Of a stretch of 10,044 bases of DNA, positions 1 to 7,143 are shown in pieces (the stretch's first letter is position 1; the number at the start of each line of letters is the position of its first letter). The DNA comes from an uncultured Lacinutrix sp. GTDB lineage: Bacteria; Bacteroidota; Bacteroidia; Flavobacteriales; Flavobacteriaceae. The stretch spans positions 1 to 10,044 of the forward strand of contig CALGIH010000108.1 in assembly GCA_937916035.1 (NCBI GenBank). Reading direction: 5' to 3'. The position numbers and the translations under genes are program-made. The notes beneath the pieces were generated by a model. The model was not told the DNA's origin. It saw only the letters and a program-made list of their open reading frames with translations, and searched no databases.

Positions 1-777
1 TGCAATGACTAATTTGATATGGTATTGTACATTAGGAGTAATGTTAGCTGATGCTGTAAGCACTGTCGTTCTGCCATTATAATTGGTATCTCCCATTGAG
101 TAGCCATCAAAATAAGCGTCGTTTTCAGCAGGACAAAAGCCTACAATTTCATCATGGATTGTATTTGTGTTTACTGGAGTTGTTGTTCCAGGAATAAGTG
201 CGATATTTTGGTAAGGATCACTTGTGCCAGCTTCGCGAATTAAAAAGGCAAAACCATCTGAGTAATCGCAAGGGAAATTAGCATGATATTCTTCTGATGC
301 CAATAGATAATTAAATTGAATCAAGTTTGTAATAGAGATAAAATCAAATTCTATAGTTGTTGCGTTTAATGTGTTTGTGATTCCGAGTGCAGCTTCTAGA
401 TCTGGATCAGTTCCCCATGACGTTTCTCCTTCGTTTAATACATTGGTATTGATTGCGTTTCCTCCAGAAATTGCATCACCTGTTGAAAGCATGATTCCGT
501 TTTCAAAAGGGAAGTTAGATAAATCTCGCTCAAAATAGGCGAAGCTGTTAAATCCATTTACACTTCCATTGATATTTGATGTGATGTTTGAAACTTCAAC
601 ACAGCCTTGGACAAAATTATTTTCAATAAGTTGTTGAGCAGAATAAGAGTTGTCTACTAGTATATTTTGTGAATTGATGACTGCTGAACAAGATAGAACA
701 CATAAAAACAAAATGTGTTTATAGTTGAGAAGTAGCTGATCAATTATACATTGAAATTTTTCTTGTTTCGGTTGCAA
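1..777 (-). CDS. Secreted protein with choice-of-anchor L domain, partial (3' end beyond left edge)
   Basis: The open frame runs from near 777 to the left edge, so only the N-terminal part (up to 259 codons) is visible. A hydrophobic signal peptide (KHILFLCVLSCSAVINSQ) is followed by a region resembling the choice-of-anchor L domain of Bacteroidota surface proteins: a Q-L-I-E-N start, then GCVEVSNIT, then GIMLSTGDA, then LASEEYHANFPCDYSDGFAFLI. Proteins with this domain are usually exported and often end in a T9SS sorting domain, which here would lie outside the window. No in-frame ATG precedes the signal peptide. The frame opens after a TAA at 793-791, and the first usable start is TTG at 777-775. 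An ATG at 782-780 is out of frame and would join the frame only if one base were added in the five-A run at 761-757. The next gene upstream on the same strand is another T9SS cargo protein. The family call is secure; the start is not. Confidence 0.78.
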   Translation of the reverse strand, partial: MQPKQEKFQCIIDQLLLNYKHILFLCVLSCSAVINSQNILVDNSYSAQQLIENNFVQGCVEVSNITSNINGSVNGFNSFAYFERDLSNFPFENGIMLSTGDAISGGNAINTNVLNEGETSWGTDPDLEAALGITNTLNATTIEFDFISITNLIQFNYLLASEEYHANFPCDYSDGFAFLIREAGTSDPYQNIALIPGTTTPVNTNTIHDEIVGFCPAENDAYFDGYSMGDTNYNGRTTVLTASANITPNVQYHIKLVIA

Positions 778-801
778 TGCATATAATTTGGGTTATACCT
801 C

Positions 802-831
802 CAAAAATAATAAAAAAGCGATGGAATACAA
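802..831 (-). promoter_or_regulatory. Bacteroidota-type promoter for the anchor-L protein gene
   Basis: On the minus strand, TTG at 831-829 is followed after exactly 19 bases by TATTTTTG at 809-802. This fits the Bacteroidota sigma-factor consensus TTG-N19-TAnnTTTG. Transcription would begin near 796, giving a leader of roughly 15-20 bases before the candidate start codons at 782 (ATG, out of frame) and 777 (TTG, in frame). The GGAGGT at 802-797 overlaps the end of the -7 element, so it is unlikely to be a ribosome-binding site. Confidence 0.55.
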
Positions 832-856
832 TATTTAATCGATGAAATACGTATTA

Positions 857-881
857 TTTTAACATTTTAACATTTTAACAT
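857..881 (-). repeat. Three tandem copies of an 8-bp unit (ATGTTAAA)
   Basis: Read on the minus strand, positions 881-858 are three perfect head-to-tail copies of ATGTTAAA, followed by one more A. The block lies about 26 bases upstream of the -33 element of the anchor-L gene promoter and downstream of the stop codon of the large surface protein gene. Short tandem repeats upstream of a surface protein promoter can change copy number by slippage; whether this one does cannot be seen from a single sequence. Confidence 0.7.
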
Positions 882-891
882 AAAATCATAC

Positions 892-903
892 CAACTTAAG
901 TTG
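892..903. repeat. 12-bp perfect palindrome CAACTTAAGTTG
   Basis: A perfect 12-bp palindrome lies 31 bases downstream of the large T9SS protein gene and about 60 bases upstream of the promoter of the anchor-L gene. It has no loop and no following T-run on either strand, so it is not a convincing terminator. A protein-binding site is possible, but nothing else supports one. Confidence 0.35.
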
Positions 904-933
904 AATAGTTGTTTTACTCTTAAAAAAGGAGAA

Positions 934-3900
934 TTAATGCTTTAAAGTAAAGTGACTTTTAAATGTACGACCATCTTGGAGTTTTACATGAAACCAATAG
1001 TCGCTTGTAGGAAGTGGTTGACCCCCAGATGTGCCATCCCAGCCAATTCCAGTTGGAGATAATTGTTTAACTAATTTACCAAAACGGTCAAAAATATAAA
1101 CGATGCTTTCAAGTTGTGAGCTATGGTTTAAACCATACACTTGCCATGTATCATGATAACCATCACCATTTGGAGTAAAGAATTTTGGAAAGCCAATAAC
1201 AGAAACAATATTTTCAACGATACCACAATTATTTTTATCTCTTATGTAAACTGTGTGTAACCCTGGAGAAACATTTTCAAATACATTACCGTCTTGATAA
1301 GGCCCACTAATATTATCAATTGCAAATTCATAATCTCCTTCGCCAGAAACTAATATGGTTATAATATTGTTTGAGGTAGCATCTACAACATCAATGTTAT
1401 TAATGGTTGCAATGTTTGAAGGCAGCACAGTAATAGTTCTTTCTTTTGAACAACCATTGACATTAGTAACCGTTACAGAGTATGTCCCTGCTCCATTGAT
1501 TTCAATTTCATAAGTATTTTCTCCATTTGACCAGGAGTAGGCGAAGTCATTTGGATTTCCGCTATTTAACCCAGCGTTTAATGTGATTGTCTCTGGATAC
1601 GTATTGAGACAATAGATGGTTTCATCTTCTATTTCTATATTGGGAAGGGCATAAACTGTTAAATCAACTTGATTGATGCCGTAACAAGCATTATCATTTT
1701 CTGCACGAACAAAAATAGTTTGAAAGTTAACTATTGTATTCGTAAAGTTTAATGGTAGCGGATTAACTTCTAGCAAAGCATCTTCAGAAGTTGCGTAGTA
1801 GCTAAGCGTCACTCCAGGTGGTGTTCCGCCTAAAACGGTTGTATTTGCTTCTGATAAATCAAACTCAAAAAAACCATCTTCAATATCATCAGTATCACAC
1901 TCAAAAAGGGCTGCGTCGTTAACCGTTGTAGCACTTACATCTAGTGTTAATTCAGCGAGTCTATAGCAACCAGTGATGTCATTTACAACTCTTACATTAA
2001 TAATTTGAGGATTTACAGTATTACTAAAAGAGGTTCCATTAATTTCATCCATATCGCTTTGAGCATCAGCTAAACTTAAATAGAAATGTGTTGACAAATC
2101 TGAAACACTTCCTGTTAACGCATCATGAGCTTCGGTTAAATTGAACAGTGTAAAACCATCAGGGTTTCCATCGTAATCACATTGAAATAACAATGAATCA
2201 AAAACTACAGGAAGCGGATTTATAATAATATTGAATGACGTTGTATCGTAGCAGTCTGTATTCAATACATTTTCAATTCTAACAAAAATTTGTTGTGTAT
2301 TTGGGATTGTGTTGTAAAATGTTGTTGGCAATGCGTTTGCACCTGAATCTGCATCTAATTGTGATGCATGATACGTAATATTATATGCAGTGGCATCTTG
2401 ACTTCCTAAAACAATAGGATCAACATCAGATAAATCAGTTGTTACTTGACCATTGGTGTCGTTGCTATCTATATCATCATCGCAGACTTCAACATCAGCA
2501 ACCGGATTTGCAGTTGGCGTATTGAATACTTCTATATTGAAAGAGGTTGTATCAAAACACCCATAATAGTCAATGTTCTGAATTCTAACAAAAATTTCTT
2601 GAGGATTACTGGTGTTTAGATAATTACCAACTATTTCATTAACATTATTATCTGCATCATCTTGAGATACAAAATATTTCACTTCAAAAGTCATTGGATC
2701 TTGAGCTATGAGAACTTCAACATCCTTAGTAGTAAAATCAAAAGTCTCTTGTCCATCGTTATCTTCATCACCGCATAGATTAATATCTATAGGTTGGTTG
2801 GCAATAGGAACTTCAAAGTAAGATACAATCGCTTCCCCATCAAATGTTTCACAAGCACCATTGTTAAATTCAATATTCAAGGTGTAAACTCCAGGGCCAG
2901 TAACCACTAAATAAAAATCAGATTCAGCTAATAAGACACCACCTTTCATCCAAGTATAAACTGCTCCAGGAATATCTTGATATGCTAAGGTGTAGTTTTC
3001 ACCAATACAAAGTGATAATTCGGTTGAGCTTATTCCATTTTGAATAATATCTATTTGATCATTAAAAAACGATTGAATAAAAGGAGGTAAGCCTTGGGTT
3101 GATACATTTGGTGATAAGTCAACCGCATTGTGTGTATAAAATACTGCAGGACCTAGAGCATTTGGATTTTCAATAACGCCTAATGCAGGTAATCCAATTG
3201 TGTAATTCGCGCTTAAAGCTCTATAAATTTTTCCATCTGCTGCCAGTTGTAATGACCCTCTGTACAATTGACGTTGGTCTATTGTAAATTCTGAACCCTG
3301 AATATTGGCGGCTTCCAAATCAAACTGTGTGAGTGTTGATTGATGCATGTTTGGAGGTCCAGTTGCATCTTCATCATTAGAGGAATGAACATAAAGCCTT
3401 TTACTATTTTGGGAAAACTCCACGCCATAAGATGCTCCTGAAAAGGAGGAAATAGATAAATTTTGCTTATTAGACACAACTCCTGTAGTAGAATCAAAAT
3501 CATACAAGAATAGACCAGCTCCCATATTTGCTGATACAAATTTCTTACCATCTGGCGACACCTTTATCTGTCCTCTTGGATCACCAATTGGGAATGGAAA
3601 AGTGGATTTAACCGAAGTTGTGTTAACACCAGTTGTAGAAACTTCAAAGGCATGATAAGTGTCGTAAGGAGCACTAATGCCACCAAGATTTGCTAATGTA
3701 ATTACCCAAATAGATTGAGATGCACAGTCTTTTAGAACAGCAGTGATTTTTTCAGAACTGTCTTGAAGTAAGTTTACGTTTTTAGCTGTAATATCTCCTA
3801 ATCCTCCATCCAGAGTTATATCCACAATGGAGTAATTAAAACCAAAATCTGGATCGCCATTTCCTATGGTGGTATCTACAGTAAAAATATAATAAAAGGT

Positions 3901-4224
3901 ATCACTACCAGGTTGTGGTACTACTAATGCGGATTGTGTACTTGAAGGATCACCAAAAAGTCCTGTACCATTAGGCATGAGCGTATGGTTGCGATTATAG
4001 ACTAAGCGACCATCTGTATAAAAAAGTAAATCTCCATTGGTGTCTGAAATAGTTGTACAACCTCCCAAAGTACTTAATTGTCCTCCATTAACTGAGCCAA
4101 TTAAAGATCCAGTATTATCAAATTGAATGCCTGCATTTTGGCCAAAAAACCAATTGGCAGCTTCGTTTTGAGCTGACGAATTAACCCAAATAATGAGGGA
4201 GAGTATTAGGATGATTTTTTTCAT
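934..4224 (-). CDS. Large secreted T9SS type B sorting domain-containing protein
   Basis: This 1096-residue protein begins with a signal peptide (MKKIILILSLIIWVNSSA, cleavage before about Q19). Residues 20-385 resemble a beta-propeller-like N-terminal region common in Bacteroidota secreted proteins (NWFFGQNAGIQFD, then SDTNGDLLFYTDG, then SSTQSALVVPQPG). An Ig/PKD-like segment follows at about 395-470. Four related modules of 94-102 residues span about 474-861, each with a Cys pair 71-77 residues apart (484/556, 581/658, 682/753, 776/847). A second PKD-like segment covers about 862-935. The C-terminus (about 1012-1096: FFTPNGDGYHDTWQVYGL, then IFDRFGKLV, then GWDGTSGGQPLPTSDYWFHV) is the type B T9SS sorting domain, seen also in gliding-associated proteins. 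The product should therefore cross the outer membrane through T9SS and be released or attached to the cell surface. Its ligand is unknown. The ABC permease gene ends 28 bases upstream, so co-transcription is possible. Confidence 0.93.
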   Translation of the reverse strand: MKKIILILSLIIWVNSSAQNEAANWFFGQNAGIQFDNTGSLIGSVNGGQLSTLGGCTTISDTNGDLLFYTDGRLVYNRNHTLMPNGTGLFGDPSSTQSALVVPQPGSDTFYYIFTVDTTIGNGDPDFGFNYSIVDITLDGGLGDITAKNVNLLQDSSEKITAVLKDCASQSIWVITLANLGGISAPYDTYHAFEVSTTGVNTTSVKSTFPFPIGDPRGQIKVSPDGKKFVSANMGAGLFLYDFDSTTGVVSNKQNLSISSFSGASYGVEFSQNSKRLYVHSSNDEDATGPPNMHQSTLTQFDLEAANIQGSEFTIDQRQLYRGSLQLAADGKIYRALSANYTIGLPALGVIENPNALGPAVFYTHNAVDLSPNVSTQGLPPFIQSFFNDQIDIIQNGISSTELSLCIGENYTLAYQDIPGAVYTWMKGGVLLAESDFYLVVTGPGVYTLNIEFNNGACETFDGEAIVSYFEVPIANQPIDINLCGDEDNDGQETFDFTTKDVEVLIAQDPMTFEVKYFVSQDDADNNVNEIVGNYLNTSNPQEIFVRIQNIDYYGCFDTTSFNIEVFNTPTANPVADVEVCDDDIDSNDTNGQVTTDLSDVDPIVLGSQDATAYNITYHASQLDADSGANALPTTFYNTIPNTQQIFVRIENVLNTDCYDTTSFNIIINPLPVVFDSLLFQCDYDGNPDGFTLFNLTEAHDALTGSVSDLSTHFYLSLADAQSDMDEINGTSFSNTVNPQIINVRVVNDITGCYRLAELTLDVSATTVNDAALFECDTDDIEDGFFEFDLSEANTTVLGGTPPGVTLSYYATSEDALLEVNPLPLNFTNTIVNFQTIFVRAENDNACYGINQVDLTVYALPNIEIEDETIYCLNTYPETITLNAGLNSGNPNDFAYSWSNGENTYEIEINGAGTYSVTVTNVNGCSKERTITVLPSNIATINNIDVVDATSNNIITILVSGEGDYEFAIDNISGPYQDGNVFENVSPGLHTVYIRDKNNCGIVENIVSVIGFPKFFTPNGDGYHDTWQVYGLNHSSQLESIVYIFDRFGKLVKQLSPTGIGWDGTSGGQPLPTSDYWFHVKLQDGRTFKSHFTLKH

Positions 4225-4252
4225 TTACAAGCAATGTAGCTGATAAATATAG

Positions 4253-5077
4253 CTATAAATCTCGTTTTTTTAATAATCTATACGATAAAAAGACGAATAT
4301 TGCAGTCCAAACAAGCACAATAACAAGCTCATACCAATGCAATGCGTAGTCATAGGCTATTTCTGTTTTATCAGGAAATTTTGTCATCACAATTCTCCTG
4401 ACAGGCTCATCTATTAATCTGTACATTGAATCAAGTGGAAAAAAACTTTGAATTTTTGATGCTAAGTCATAATCTGATTGCCAATAAATTAAAAGGACTA
4501 AAAGCCACTCAATACAATATAAAACAAATAAGAAAGCTAGTGCAAATGCAGAGCGTTTTACTAGCATTCCTGCAAACAAACATAAACTAAAGAAGCCAAC
4601 TAGCTTTACAAAATAGGCGAGTAAAAACTCAGTTCCAGAAAGTATAATATTCAGCTCATTGTAACTGGAATAGTATAAACCAATGAGTAGAGAAATTAAA
4701 AATAGTAATACAGTTGCTACCAATGAAAAGAAAACAATGGTGTAAAATTTTGAAAGGATAAATTCCTTTTTGCTTAAGCCATCAATGAGGTTTTGCTTAA
4801 TAGTTTTATTACTGTATTCATTACCAATCATACTCACCACTACAATGGCAAAGAAAAACTTGAACTGCGATGCAAAAAACGTTGTAATATGCCAAATGAT
4901 TGGGAAATTATAAATGCCTAATTCGCCTAGTTCTAAAGTAAAAAAACCAAAGAAATCAATTTTTATAGATGATAAAATTAAGACTGAAAATGGTAAAATA
5001 AATGATATAAATATGAGAATTTTACTCGTTCTATTGAGTAAAAGTTTTTGTAATTCTAATTGTAAAAGACGTAACAT
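4253..5077 (-). CDS. ABC transporter permease, ABC-2 type
   Basis: This 274-residue inner-membrane protein has about six hydrophobic segments, near residues 20-38, 58-83, 112-134, 151-172, 177-198 and 249-267. It has the cytoplasmic loop typical of ABC-2 permeases: GNEYSNKTIKQ, then a short stretch ending in KKEFILSK. The C-terminus (SYRLLKKRDL) is also typical of this group. It starts 5 bases after the stop codon of the ATPase gene, so the two almost certainly form one operon and one exporter: two permeases with two ATPases, the usual arrangement for this family. The substrate cannot be read from the sequence. Related pairs export antimicrobial peptides, lipids or other hydrophobic molecules. 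The ATG start fits both the operon spacing and the N-terminal topology (a short basic amphipathic helix before the first membrane segment). Confidence 0.88.
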   Translation of the reverse strand: MLRLLQLELQKLLLNRTSKILIFISFILPFSVLILSSIKIDFFGFFTLELGELGIYNFPIIWHITTFFASQFKFFFAIVVVSMIGNEYSNKTIKQNLIDGLSKKEFILSKFYTIVFFSLVATVLLFLISLLIGLYYSSYNELNIILSGTEFLLAYFVKLVGFFSLCLFAGMLVKRSAFALAFLFVLYCIEWLLVLLIYWQSDYDLASKIQSFFPLDSMYRLIDEPVRRIVMTKFPDKTEIAYDYALHWYELVIVLVWTAIFVFLSYRLLKKRDL

Positions 5078-5082
5078 TTTGA

Positions 5083-5979
5083 TTAGTTATTATCTGTTAG
5101 TTGTAAGAATTGTTCTTCTAGACTTTCCTTACGTTGTACCAAATGCGAAAGCGTAATGCCTTTTTCAAACATCAGTTTGTTAAAGGTTGAGGCTTCCATT
5201 GGGTTGCTTAGAAATGCCCTAATTAATTCATCTTTAACTGTGATTTTGGTAAATGCAGAATCATTTTCAAGAAGCTTTAATAGGTCATCTTTTTTACTAG
5301 TTTTTAATTCAAAAAAACCATGACTCGAAATCATTTCATCAACGCGACCAGAATATAATTTCACTCCTTTACGAAGCACTACAACATGTGTACATACTTT
5401 TTCTACTTCGTCTAAAAGGTGAGAAGCTAAAAGTATAGTAGTGCCTTCAACAGCTATGTCTTTAATGATTTGTCTAATTTGGTGTATGCCTTGAGGGTCA
5501 AGTCCATTTGTTGGTTCGTCAAGAATTAATATTTGAGTATCATTCAATAGTGCTGAAGCTATAGCTAATCGTTGTTTCATGCCTAGAGAATAGGTTTTGA
5601 ATTTACTATTCTTACGGTCCATTAGACCTACAATCTCTAGTTTCTCATCTATTTTGCTTAAATCAACACCTTTAATTTTACATACCAATTTAAGATTATC
5701 ATAGGCTGACATGTATGGGTAAAAGTTTGGATTCTCAATGATAGCACCAACTTTTTTAAGTGCATCATGCGTTGTGATGTTTCCATCAAACCACTTAAAA
5801 TCTCCTGAAGTTTTGTTCACAACATTTAAAACGATACCTAAAGTAGTCGATTTTCCACTACCATTAGGTCCTAATATTCCGTAAACGTTGCCTCTATTTA
5901 TTGTAAATGAAAGATCATTTACGGCCGTTAGATAACCAAACTTTTTAGTAAGGTTATTAATACTTAAAATTGGTTCCAA
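5083..5979 (-). CDS. ABC transporter ATP-binding protein, exporter (BcrA-like) type
   Basis: Numbered from a TTG start at 5979, the protein has about 298 residues. Walker A is GPNGSGKST (37-45). The Q-loop region reads GAIIENPNFYP (Glu in place of Gln, common in BcrA-like ATPases). The signature is YSLGMKQRL (130-138), a usual degenerate form of LSGGQ. Walker B and the D-loop are ILILDEPTNGLDP (150-162), and the switch His is in ASHLLDEV (187). A C-terminal extension of about 90 residues follows. It energises the permease encoded 5 bases downstream. The frame stays open to a TTG at 6045, but the 22 extra residues (MYAVTKNHSF and so on) do not resemble an ABC N-terminus. Starting at TTG-5979 gives MEPILSINNLTKKFG, which does, and leaves 99 bases for divergent promoters. 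There is no ATG choice upstream of the Walker A motif. It is not obviously GldA, the gliding motility ATPase. Confidence 0.88.
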   Translation of the reverse strand: MEPILSINNLTKKFGYLTAVNDLSFTINRGNVYGILGPNGSGKSTTLGIVLNVVNKTSGDFKWFDGNITTHDALKKVGAIIENPNFYPYMSAYDNLKLVCKIKGVDLSKIDEKLEIVGLMDRKNSKFKTYSLGMKQRLAIASALLNDTQILILDEPTNGLDPQGIHQIRQIIKDIAVEGTTILLASHLLDEVEKVCTHVVVLRKGVKLYSGRVDEMISSHGFFELKTSKKDDLLKLLENDSAFTKITVKDELIRAFLSNPMEASTFNKLMFEKGITLSHLVQRKESLEEQFLQLTDNN

Positions 5980-6029
5980 ATTATTAATTTGATTGATTAG
6001 TATAAAAGTAAGACGAAAGCTATGGTTTT

Positions 6030-6063
6030 TTGTTACAGCATACAATTAATTGTTTTAAATTTG
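6030..6063 (+). promoter_or_regulatory. Possible Bacteroidota-type promoter for the kinase-like gene
   Basis: TAAATTTG at 6056-6063 matches the -7 consensus TAnnTTTG exactly. A TTG at 6030-6032, at the end of a T-run, could be the -33 element, but the 23-base spacer is longer than the preferred 19-20. Transcription would start near 6069, leaving a leader of about 10 bases before the ATG at 6079. The element sits in the divergent gap between the ABC transporter operon and this gene. Confidence 0.4.
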
Positions 6064-6078
6064 ATGAAGTAAAATCTT

Positions 6079-7137
6079 ATGGAAGATTTAAAAATTTCGA
6101 AAAAGAAACCCTCGTATCCAATTACAGAAAAATTGAATGTCTATTTATCTGAATACAACAGAAATATTAGGTTGCCAATTTTTTATGATGATTTACTGCG
6201 CTTTCAAGGCTCAGTAACTGTGTACGATAAAAATGATGAAGATACGTTATGGATTCGCGTTTACTATAATCAATTTGAACGCGAGGAAATAGATTTGAGC
6301 TTGAAAAAAGTCTATACCCTTTTGCATTCTGATGGTAACAAAAGAACCATTCCTTTTTTAAGTGTTGATGCGATTGATTACTGCACGTTTGGAAACTCTA
6401 AACCGTTTCGCATAAAAATCAGAAATATTTTAAATGATAATTACACTTATTTCTATGTTAAGAAAGCTGATGCTTCTCGTATTTATGGCTTAGAATTGGA
6501 GCACATGCTTTCACCTTACAATTTAAATTTCCTGGTTCATAAAGACACTTTGATTGAAGAACATATTGCAGGTATTCCTGGTGATGAGTTTATTAAAACA
6601 ATGTTACCAAATTGTACTAACACAGAAAAATCTCAAATAGCCAAAGAGTTTGTTAAGTTCAATGAACGTTGTATGATACGCCTATTAGGAGATATGCGTT
6701 CTTATAATTATGTAATTGTTGCAACACATGATTTTGATCATGTAGTTTATAAAGTTAGAGCCATTGATTTTGATCAGCAATCCTTTGAAGGAAAGTTTAA
6801 TATTTACAGACCTCAGTTTTTTAAAGAGAATTATGAAATGGTAAAGATGGTTTCTGAAAGATTTCAAAAAGAATCCATAGACCAATATAAAATTGAAGAA
6901 CGTTCTATTGTTGCAAAACGAATGATAAGTTACCACGATAGAATTGAAGAGCTTTTAGATTGTATGGTTAATGATACAATTTCTACGAAAGGTAATATTG
7001 ATTTGCTAAAAGCGAAAATTTACGAATACACGAATGATCTTAAGTTTATGAAAAGTAAAAGCATGGGAGACATTTTAAAGAACGCCTTAGATTTTGTGAA
7101 GCGTAATTATCAAGATGTTAGCACTCATAATTTTTAG
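6079..7137 (+). CDS. Unnamed protein with protein-kinase-like (APH/choline-kinase-type) fold signature
   Basis: I do not recognise a named family for this 352-residue, soluble, highly charged protein. In its sequence the landmarks of the kinase-like fold appear in order and at fitting distances. A beta-strand Lys pair occurs at FYVKKAD (K128/K129). A helix Glu follows in GLELEHM (E139/E141). A hinge-like segment follows at LIEEHIAGIPGDEF (158-171). A catalytic-loop-like LLGDMRSYNYVIV has D205 and N210 in D-x4-N spacing. Finally RAIDFDQQSFEGK carries D230/D232 in the place of DFG. In aminoglycoside phosphotransferase and choline kinase relatives the loop is usually HGD; here His is replaced by Leu. 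The first about 110 residues would be an N-terminal lobe or extra domain, and the C-terminal about 90 residues are helical and Lys/Glu-rich. It is transcribed divergently from the ABC operon. The fold assignment is inference; substrate and activity are unknown. Confidence 0.6.
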   Translation: MEDLKISKKKPSYPITEKLNVYLSEYNRNIRLPIFYDDLLRFQGSVTVYDKNDEDTLWIRVYYNQFEREEIDLSLKKVYTLLHSDGNKRTIPFLSVDAIDYCTFGNSKPFRIKIRNILNDNYTYFYVKKADASRIYGLELEHMLSPYNLNFLVHKDTLIEEHIAGIPGDEFIKTMLPNCTNTEKSQIAKEFVKFNERCMIRLLGDMRSYNYVIVATHDFDHVVYKVRAIDFDQQSFEGKFNIYRPQFFKENYEMVKMVSERFQKESIDQYKIEERSIVAKRMISYHDRIEELLDCMVNDTISTKGNIDLLKAKIYEYTNDLKFMKSKSMGDILKNALDFVKRNYQDVSTHNF

Positions 7138-7143
7138 ACGTAT

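Noticed and set aside
797..802. GGAGGT on the minus strand as a Shine-Dalgarno site for the anchor-L gene
   Set aside because: It overlaps the predicted -7 promoter element, lies upstream of the likely transcription start, and is 14-19 bases from any candidate start codon. Bacteroidota rarely rely on such sites.
924..945. AAAAGGAG-like stretch followed by ATG on the plus strand near 937
   Set aside because: The ATG is followed by one codon and a TAA, so no gene can start there; the bases are the end of the minus-strand T9SS gene and its flank.
3279..3551. Open frames overlapping the large T9SS gene and other genes (also 4914-5156, 6685-6936, 7474-7758, 9478-9816)
   Set aside because: Each lies inside a well-supported gene in another frame or strand, has low-complexity or hydrophobic translation without family motifs, and lacks a promoter; they are shadows.
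5083..5979. GldA, the gliding motility ABC ATPase
   Set aside because: The signature region and Q-loop (ENPNFYP, YSLGMKQR) fit BcrA-like exporters, the permease is not recognisably GldF, and no GldG-like gene is present.
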